From: JANMQK01 sp031370485
GTDB taxonomy: Bacteria > Acidobacteriota > Polarisedimenticolia > Gp22-AA2
Assembly: GCA_031370485.1 (NCBI GenBank)
Contig: JANMQK010000182.1
Location: 1-5,515, forward strand
Length of the DNA stretch: 5,515 bases
Direction of reading: 5' to 3'
Shown here in pieces: positions 1 through 5,515 of this stretch. How positions within the stretch are numbered: the stretch's first letter is position 1; each line of letters begins with the position of its first letter. The translations under genes were made by a program, and so were the position numbers. The notes beneath the pieces were generated by a model. That model did not search any database. It was given only the letters and a program-made list of their open reading frames with translations, and was not told the origin of the DNA.

Positions 1-659
1 CCGCGATCATCGTCGAGCCGATCCAGGGGGAGGGTGGGTTCATCCCGCCGCACCCGGAGTTTCTTCCGAAGCTTCAGGAGATTTGCCGCGCGAACGGCAT
101 CCTGCTCATCGCCGACGAGGTGCAGTGCGGGATGGGACGGACCGGGAAAATGTTCGCCCTCGAGCACTACGGCATCGAGCCGGACATGATCGTCCTGGCG
201 AAGGGGATTGCCTCCGGCATGCCGATCTCCGCCGTGATCGCCAAAGACGACGTCATGCGCTGGAACGACGGGGGCCACGGTTCGACCTTCGGCGGCAACC
301 CGGTCGCCTGCGCCGCCGCGCTGGCCACCCTGCGGCTGCTGCAGGGAGGGCTGATCGAAAACGCCGGGAAGGTCGGCGCCTACCTCATGGGGCAGCTCAA
401 GGCGCTGCAGGCGAAGCATCGCCTGATCGGTGACGTTCGCGGGGTCGGGCTCATGGTGGGGCTGGAAATCGTGGAGGATCCCGCAAGCCGCCGGCCGGCA
501 CCAGGAAAGCGCCACCGCGTCATCCAGCGCGCCTTCGAGCGGGGGCTTCTGACCCTGCCGTGCGGCGCTTCGACCATCCGGCTCTCGCCGCCGCTCGTTG
601 TGCGGGAGGCCGACGTCGACAAGGCGGTGGCCATCCTCGACGCCGCCTTCGGGCCCTAG
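1..659 (+). CDS. Class III PLP-dependent aminotransferase (GabT / acetylornithine aminotransferase-like), C-terminal part
   Basis: A cytosolic PLP enzyme that moves an amino group, typically from an omega-amino acid such as 4-aminobutyrate or an ornithine derivative, to 2-oxoglutarate. The first whole codon is at base 3 and the stop is TAG at 657-659, leaving 218 residues, roughly half of a normal 420-450 aa protein; the N-terminus lies outside the window. Fragment residues 5-12 read EPIQGEGG. LLIADEVQCGMGRTGK (34-49) carries the Asp (about 38) that contacts the PLP ring nitrogen. LAKGIASGMP (65-74) contains the Schiff-base lysine (about 67). GSTFGGNP (93-100) is the cofactor-phosphate loop of the neighbouring subunit. 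The tail, with GDVRGVGLMVGLEI and RLSPPLVV, is the usual small C-terminal domain. The family is certain. The substrate is not, because the N-terminal specificity residues are missing; the IASGMP form also occurs in omega-aminotransferases and racemases annotated as acetylornithine aminotransferase family. Confidence 0.93.
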   Translation, partial: AIIVEPIQGEGGFIPPHPEFLPKLQEICRANGILLIADEVQCGMGRTGKMFALEHYGIEPDMIVLAKGIASGMPISAVIAKDDVMRWNDGGHGSTFGGNPVACAAALATLRLLQGGLIENAGKVGAYLMGQLKALQAKHRLIGDVRGVGLMVGLEIVEDPASRRPAPGKRHRVIQRAFERGLLTLPCGASTIRLSPPLVVREADVDKAVAILDAAFGP

Positions 660-668
660 CGGCGGTGC

Positions 669-2501
<1,833 letters not shown>

Positions 2502-2547
2502 CTCCAGATCCTCGTTGGAGGCGGATCGCCGGGAGTCGAACGCGCGG

Positions 2548-2556
2548 AGTGTATCA
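2548..2556 (-). promoter_or_regulatory. Possible extended -10 element for the acyl-CoA ligase gene
   Basis: Read on the minus strand the sequence is TGATACACT, resembling an extended -10 (TG-N-TATAAT with two mismatches), about 47 bases before the ligase ATG. No recognisable -35 box stands at the proper distance; that stretch is a C-run. The alternative is read-through from the tRNA-Cys promoter. Tentative. Confidence 0.25.
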
Positions 2557-2583
2557 GAGGGGGGCCGGAAGCCGGGAGGCCGG

Positions 2584-2658
2584 TGGAGGCGGCGATCGGA
2601 ATCGAACCGATGAATGGAGGTTTTGCAGACCTCTGCCTTACCGCTTGGCTACGCCGCC
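2584..2658 (-). tRNA. tRNA-Cys (anticodon GCA)
   Basis: A complete cloverleaf is visible on the minus strand. The 7-bp acceptor stem pairs GGCGGCG (2652-2658) with CGCCGCC (2588-2594). The D stem is GCC/GGC. The anticodon stem GAGGT/ACCTC encloses the loop CTGCAAA with anticodon GCA. The variable loop has 5 nt, and the T arm is ATCGG-TTCGATT-CCGAT. The discriminator base is U (2587), a key identity element for CysRS, and CCA is encoded at 2584-2586. The mature body is 72 nt plus CCA. It lies downstream of tRNA-Gly(GCC), the same order as glyW-cysT in E. coli, and about 900 bases downstream of the cysS stop on the same strand. Confidence 0.97.
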
Positions 2659-2696
2659 CGGACCGGTTCTGCCTGACCCTGGGTCGATGGCGCACG

Positions 2697-2726
2697 ATGA
2701 TACAGGGCGCCGTCAAAGGGTGTCAA
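2697..2726 (-). promoter_or_regulatory. Sigma-70-type promoter of tRNA-Cys
   Basis: On the minus strand a perfect -35 TTGACA (2721-2726) is followed after 18 bases by TATCAT (2697-2702), one mismatch from consensus. Transcription would begin near 2690, giving a leader of about 30 nt before the tRNA 5' end at 2658. Its position between the tRNA-Gly terminator and tRNA-Cys indicates that tRNA-Cys is transcribed independently. Confidence 0.75.
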
Positions 2727-2731
2727 TGCGC

Positions 2732-2765
2732 GCCTCCCGGCCGGCCCAGGCACCCACCGGGAGGC
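2732..2765. repeat. 9-bp perfect inverted repeat between the tRNA-Gly terminator and the tRNA-Cys promoter
   Basis: GCCTCCCGG (2732-2740) is perfectly complementary to CCGGGAGGC (2757-2765) with a 16-base loop. It lies 5 bases upstream of the tRNA-Cys -35 box. Read leftward it is a second hairpin after the tRNA-Gly terminator. No T-run follows, so its role (back-up terminator, operator or nothing) is open. Confidence 0.45.
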
Positions 2766-2771
2766 TCCCTT

Positions 2772-2804
2772 CGAAACAATAAGGCCGGCGAACGATGCGC
2801 CGGC
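2772..2804 (-). terminator. Intrinsic terminator after tRNA-Gly
   Basis: On the minus strand a perfect 7-bp GC stem, GCCGGCG (2798-2804) with CGCCGGC (2784-2790), encloses a 7-base loop and is followed by CTTATTGTTT. It begins 9 bases after the encoded CCA of tRNA-Gly. The T-rich tail lies only on the minus-strand side, which fixes the orientation. Confidence 0.8.
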
Positions 2805-2813
2805 AATGAGGTT

Positions 2814-2888
<75 letters not shown>

Positions 2889-2914
2889 TCGCTCGTCCTA
2901 TAAGGGGCCGGTAA

Positions 2915-2944
2915 ACTATACCGACCGCCTCCCAGGACTGTCAA
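2915..2944 (-). promoter_or_regulatory. Sigma-70-type promoter of tRNA-Gly
   Basis: On the minus strand a perfect -35 TTGACA (2939-2944) and TATAGT (2915-2920) are separated by 18 bases, the same spacer length as at the tRNA-Cys promoter. The start would be near 2908, about 20 nt before the tRNA 5' end. The long inverted-repeat element ends only 13 bases upstream of the -35 box. Confidence 0.75.
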
Positions 2945-2957
2945 GAACGAAGCGAAG

Positions 2958-3137
2958 CCGGCAGCGCCGCGCCCCGGGGCCGCCGGGCCGTCTGAGACGA
3001 AGCGCCGGGGCCCCTCTGCGCGGTCTTCAGCGCGGAGGGCGGCGCGCAGCGAAGCGAGGGGAGGCGTCGCGTAGCGACGCCGGACCCGTGCCCGGCGGCC
3101 GCAGGGTGCGGCGCTGCCGGGACGCGGCGCTGCCGGG
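2958..3137. repeat. Nested inverted-repeat element with 31-nt arms plus a duplicated arm end
   Basis: Bases 2958-2988 and 3090-3120 form one continuous imperfect inverted repeat: 28 Watson-Crick pairs, one G.T pair (2971/3107) and two mismatches (2975/3103, 2977/3101), all in one register. The outermost 13 bp and the innermost 11 bp are perfect. The outer right arm GCGGCGCTGCCGGG is repeated directly at 3108-3121 and 3124-3137. Inside the 101-base loop are a perfect 8-bp hairpin (GGCGTCGC, GTA, GCGACGCC; 3063-3081) and a second stem pairing 3011-3021 with 3044-3061 around a bulge. The element fills the gap between the yraN stop and the tRNA-Gly promoter. No open frame resembling a protein is visible in it. 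It could be a REP/MITE-like repeat, a structured RNA or an unusual termination region. Confidence 0.7.
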
Positions 3138-3142
3138 CGGGC

Positions 3143-3553
3143 TCAGGGGGCCTGGAAGGCGTCCCGGATCAGGGTCACCCGGAGGGCCCCGTCCGGGTCC
3201 GGGACCACCTCGACCACATCAAACCGGCAGGGACGCTCGGTCATCCCGGTCCTCATGAGGAACACTCCGGCGGCCCGGATAATCCGCAGGCGCTTTCTAC
3301 GGTCAACCGCCTCGGCGGGCCAGCCGCAGGCGAGGGTCGAACGGGACTTTACCTCGACAAAGACCACCGTCCCGGCCTCCTCGGCGACGAGGTCGATTTC
3401 CCCCGCGCGGGTCCTGTAGCCCGTCTCCAGAATGCGGAATCCGAGACGGCGGAGGTGCCTGGCGGCGGCCGTCTCTCCCACGCGCCCGAGAAGGCTCCCG
3501 CTGCCATAGCGGGGAGGGCGCTCGCGGACGGCGCCCGCCGGGAGGGGGTTCAA
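3143..3553 (-). CDS. YraN/UPF0102 family endonuclease-fold protein
   Basis: A small protein with the PD-(D/E)XK nuclease-like fold of the UPF0102 family, whose cellular role is poorly defined, with proposed links to nucleic acid processing. The 136 residues (family usually 115-130) show the hallmarks in order: GRVGETAAARHLRRLGF (23-39), RTRAGEIDLV (48-56) with the metal-binding Asp at about 54, VFVEVKSRS (64-72) giving the E-x-K pair (about E67 and K69), a PAEAVDRRKRLRI helix (79-91), and CRFDVVEV (109-116). The start given is TTG at 3551-3553, 5 bases after the cysS stop, with only a weak ribosome site; translation is probably coupled to cysS. No in-frame ATG precedes the conserved core, but a start inside the cysS 3' end is possible. 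The extra 15-20 N-terminal residues are not conserved family sequence as far as I can judge. Confidence 0.9.
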   Translation of the reverse strand: MNPLPAGAVRERPPRYGSGSLLGRVGETAAARHLRRLGFRILETGYRTRAGEIDLVAEEAGTVVFVEVKSRSTLACGWPAEAVDRRKRLRIIRAAGVFLMRTGMTERPCRFDVVEVVPDPDGALRVTLIRDAFQAP

Positions 3554-3558
3554 GGGTC

Positions 3559-4956
3559 TCAGGCGCCCCTGCGCTTCCAGCGGACCCCCTGGGGTGTGTC
3601 CTCCAGCAGGATGCCGCGATTCTGCAGCTCGTCGCGGATCCGGTCGGCCTCTGCGAACTTCCGGGCGGCGCGCGCCTCCGCGCGGCTGCGGATGAGGGCC
3701 TCGACCTCCTGGTCGAGGATTCCCTGCTGGCCGAGCCGGATCCCGAAAATGCTTTCGAAGGCGGCGAGCACGTCCTTGACCGCCGCCGCGTCGTCCTGAC
3801 CCGCGTTTCCGGCGTCAAGCGCGCTGTGCGTCTCCCGGACCAGGTCGAACAGGTGTCCCAGGGCGCCCGCCGTGTTGAGGTCGTCGTCGAGGGACTCCAG
3901 CATGCCCTCCCGGGCCGCCCGTGCTGAGGCCGTCAGGGCGGGGTGCCCCCCCGGCGGCAGACTCTGTTGCTTGAGGCGGAGGGACAGGTCGTCGAGTCGC
4001 TCCAGCGCCGCCCGGCTCTGACCGAGCGCCTCGAACGTGAAATTCAGCGACTTCCGGTAATGGACCGAGAGCAGCAGGTAGCGGATGGGGCGCGGTTCAT
4101 ATCCCCGGGCCATGAGATCGCGCAGCGTAAAGAAGTTGCCCCGCGACTTGGACATTTTCTCCCCGTCCACCACGAGGTGCGCGGCGTGCAGCCAGTAGCG
4201 CACGAACGGCTTCCCGGTCGCCCCTTCGCTCTGGGCGATCTCGTTCTCGTGGTGCGGAAAGACGTTGTCGACCCCGCCCGTATGGATGTCGAAGGTCTCA
4301 CCCAGGTACATCATGTACATGGCCGAGCACTCCAGGTGCCAGCCGGGGCGACCGGACCCCAGCGGCGTGTCCCAGAAGGGCTCGTTCTCTCCGCGCGTCT
4401 TCCAGACGGCAAAGTCGCGCGGGTCTCCTTTCTCGTACTCGTCGGAATCGATGCGGCTCTGTCCCGCCGCCCCCGACGGATCGACCCCCGACAGGCGGCC
4501 ATACCCCGGGAACGTGTCGATCTTGAAGTAGAGCGACCCCCGGCTCTCGTAGATGTGTCCTTTCTGCTGAAGCGCGCGCACCAGCGCCACCATCTCATCG
4601 ATGTGACGGGTGGCCCGGGGGTAGACCTCCGCCTTCTCGATCCCCAGTGTTTCGAGATCCTCGAAGAAGGCCCCGGTGTAGCGGGACGTGTACTCGTCCA
4701 GGCTGACACCGTTCTTGAGGGCGTTCGCGATCGTCTTGTCGTCGACGTCGGTGATGTTCATCACCTGCCGGACCCGGAACCCCCGAAATTCGAGATGCCG
4801 GCGGAGCAGGTCCTCCCACAGGTAGGTGCGGAAATTCCCGATGTGGGCGAAGTCGTATACGGTCGGGCCGCACGTGTACATGCGGACCTCGCCCTCGCGC
4901 AGAGGGACGAAGGCCTCGAGGCGGCGGGTCAGCGTGTTGTAGAAGGCCAGTCCCAT
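3559..4956 (-). CDS. cysS: Cysteinyl-tRNA synthetase (CysRS)
   Basis: A class Ia aminoacyl-tRNA synthetase that charges tRNA-Cys with cysteine in the cytosol; the likely substrate tRNA is encoded downstream at 2584-2658. The 465 aa match the usual length of about 460. The HIGH-type motif is HIGN (38-41) and KMSKS is at 267-271. The four zinc ligands that select cysteine are all present: C29 in YTCGPTVYDFAHIGN, C210 in GWHLECSAM, and H235 and E239 in FPHHENEIAQSEG. They sit one residue beyond the E. coli positions 28, 209, 234 and 238. The C-terminal anticodon-binding helical region ends in the usual TPQGVRWKRR. The ATG at 4954-4956 has a weak GGAA site 2 bases upstream and a promoter about 33 bases upstream. 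It is the first gene of a likely cysS-yraN operon. No active-site residue appears to be missing. Confidence 0.97.
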   Translation of the reverse strand: MGLAFYNTLTRRLEAFVPLREGEVRMYTCGPTVYDFAHIGNFRTYLWEDLLRRHLEFRGFRVRQVMNITDVDDKTIANALKNGVSLDEYTSRYTGAFFEDLETLGIEKAEVYPRATRHIDEMVALVRALQQKGHIYESRGSLYFKIDTFPGYGRLSGVDPSGAAGQSRIDSDEYEKGDPRDFAVWKTRGENEPFWDTPLGSGRPGWHLECSAMYMMYLGETFDIHTGGVDNVFPHHENEIAQSEGATGKPFVRYWLHAAHLVVDGEKMSKSRGNFFTLRDLMARGYEPRPIRYLLLSVHYRKSLNFTFEALGQSRAALERLDDLSLRLKQQSLPPGGHPALTASARAAREGMLESLDDDLNTAGALGHLFDLVRETHSALDAGNAGQDDAAAVKDVLAAFESIFGIRLGQQGILDQEVEALIRSRAEARAARKFAEADRIRDELQNRGILLEDTPQGVRWKRRGA

Positions 4957-4988
4957 GGTTTCCGGATGCCGGGGCGGCGGGGCTTGAC

Positions 4989-5016
4989 TTTATAGTCGCA
5001 GGGCCGCGGCTGTCAA
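4989..5016 (-). promoter_or_regulatory. Sigma-70-type promoter of cysS
   Basis: On the minus strand a perfect TTGACA (5011-5016) is followed after 16 bases by TATAAA (4989-4994). Transcription would start near 4982, leaving a leader of about 26 nt. That leader is too short for a T-box or other riboswitch, so there is no sign of tRNA-sensing control. The spacer is 16 bases, against 18 at the two tRNA promoters. Confidence 0.65.
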
Positions 5017-5038
5017 CGAATCGGGCCGGGCGACATCA

Positions 5039-5072
5039 CGAGGCCCCGCCCCCCTGTGGGGACGGGGCCTCG
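5039..5072 (-). terminator. Strong hairpin, probable terminator of the TonB-dependent receptor gene
   Basis: CGAGGCCCCG (5039-5048) pairs perfectly with CGGGGCCTCG (5063-5072). An inner stem, CCCC (5051-5054) with GGGG (5058-5061), closes on a 3-base loop. It lies 32 bases past the receptor stop codon and 22 bases before the cysS -35 box, where a transcript boundary is expected. There is no T-run on either side, so it is not a textbook intrinsic terminator; it may act as a 3' stabiliser or with Rho. Confidence 0.5.
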
Positions 5073-5104
5073 AAGATGCGAGCGCGGTTATGCTGCCGGG
5101 CCGG

Positions 5105-5515
5105 CTAGAACTCGAACTGGAAGCCAATCTGCCAGCGGCGGCCGAAAGCGCGGGTGGAGTTGACCTGCAATCCGCCTCCTCGATCGGCCTGGAAGGGTTC
5201 GTAGGTGGTGATTCTCAGGACGTCCGTATTGAGGAGGTTATCAACCGACATGTACAGCTTCGAGTTGACGTGTCCGAGGACGAACGCCTTCTGGGCCTCG
5301 AGGTTGATGTTGTAGTAAGCGTCGTTGCGGCGGCTGTTCCGTCTTTCACCCTTGAACGTGTCGCTCCCCAGGGTGGTCTGCGTCACCTGCCCGAACAGCC
5401 GCCGATTCTGGGGGTAGGAGAAGTCGTCCAAGGAGAAGAAGTTGTTGACCAGGGAATAGGGCAACCCCGACTGCCACGACAGCACGCCTCCGAGCTGCCA
5501 GTCGCCGGGGAGGAA
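5105..5515 (-). CDS. TonB-dependent receptor (Oar-like), C-terminal end of the beta-barrel
   Basis: The last 136 residues of an outer-membrane beta-barrel protein; the rest lies beyond the right edge and the stop is TAG at 5105-5107. The fragment begins FLPGDWQLGGVLSWQSGLPYS, the barrel-strand pattern seen in TonB-dependent receptors with a carboxypeptidase-regulatory-like N-terminal domain. It continues with YYNINLEAQKAF and SVDNLLNTDVLRI, then ends in the aromatic strand FGRRWQIGFQFEF. The terminal Phe is the signal recognised by the BAM assembly machinery. Such receptors are often very large (about 1000 aa) and numerous in Acidobacteriota. The ligand cannot be inferred from this end. The internal GTG at 5483-5485 is not a real start, because barrel-like sequence continues upstream of it in frame. 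Confidence 0.85.
   Translation of the reverse strand, partial: FLPGDWQLGGVLSWQSGLPYSLVNNFFSLDDFSYPQNRRLFGQVTQTTLGSDTFKGERRNSRRNDAYYNINLEAQKAFVLGHVNSKLYMSVDNLLNTDVLRITTYEPFQADRGGGLQVNSTRAFGRRWQIGFQFEF

Noticed and set aside
83..433. 116-codon arginine-rich frame overlapping the aminotransferase
   Set aside because: Out-of-frame shadow; the frame from base 3 carries all PLP-enzyme motifs.
3303..3818. 171-codon minus-strand frame spanning the cysS-yraN junction
   Set aside because: It runs out of frame through the end of cysS and start of yraN and is rich in Arg, Ser and Pro, typical of a wrong frame in GC-rich DNA.
3943..4995. 350-codon open frame on the plus strand opposite cysS
   Set aside because: It is the antisense shadow of cysS, whose motifs and zinc ligands are all intact on the minus strand. 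The plus-strand translation has no recognisable domain; long antisense frames are expected in GC-rich coding DNA.
4957..5038. Possible T-box or other leader riboswitch before cysS
   Set aside because: The predicted leader is only about 26 nt and has no specifier stem or antiterminator-like sequence.

Overview
The window comes from a high-GC bacterium. The gene content (an Oar-like TonB-dependent receptor tail, a FadD15-type acyl-CoA ligase, a GabT/acetylornithine-type class III aminotransferase) and strong G/C preference at third codon positions fit Acidobacteriota or a similar high-GC Gram-negative phylum. The TonB-type beta-barrel end implies an outer membrane. The phylum is an inference; no marker gene here fixes it.

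Layout, left to right. (1) 1-659, plus strand: C-terminal half of a class III PLP-dependent aminotransferase, cut by the window edge. (2) 669-2501, minus strand: a complete long-chain acyl-CoA synthetase, tail to tail with the aminotransferase and only 9 bases away. (3) 2584-2944, minus strand: tRNA-Gly(GCC) followed by tRNA-Cys(GCA). Both encode CCA. Each has its own sigma-70-type promoter with a perfect TTGACA -35 box and an 18-base spacer, and an intrinsic terminator lies between them. (4) 2945-3142: a very GC-rich non-coding stretch dominated by a 163-bp nested inverted-repeat element whose arms are 31 nt each. This is the most unusual part of the window. (5) 3143-4956, minus strand: cysteinyl-tRNA synthetase (cysS) and a YraN/UPF0102 nuclease-fold protein starting 5 bases after it, a likely two-gene operon with a recognisable promoter just before cysS. 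(6) 5039-5515: a strong hairpin, then the C-terminal end of a TonB-dependent receptor on the minus strand, cut by the right edge.

Everything except the aminotransferase reads leftward. The centre is translation housekeeping: CysRS, its substrate tRNA-Cys and a tRNA-Gly lie within about 2.4 kb on one strand. The flanks are metabolic (fatty acid activation, amino-group transfer) and envelope-related. I see no defence system, CRISPR array, integrase or transposase. Apart from the inverted-repeat element the region looks ordinary.
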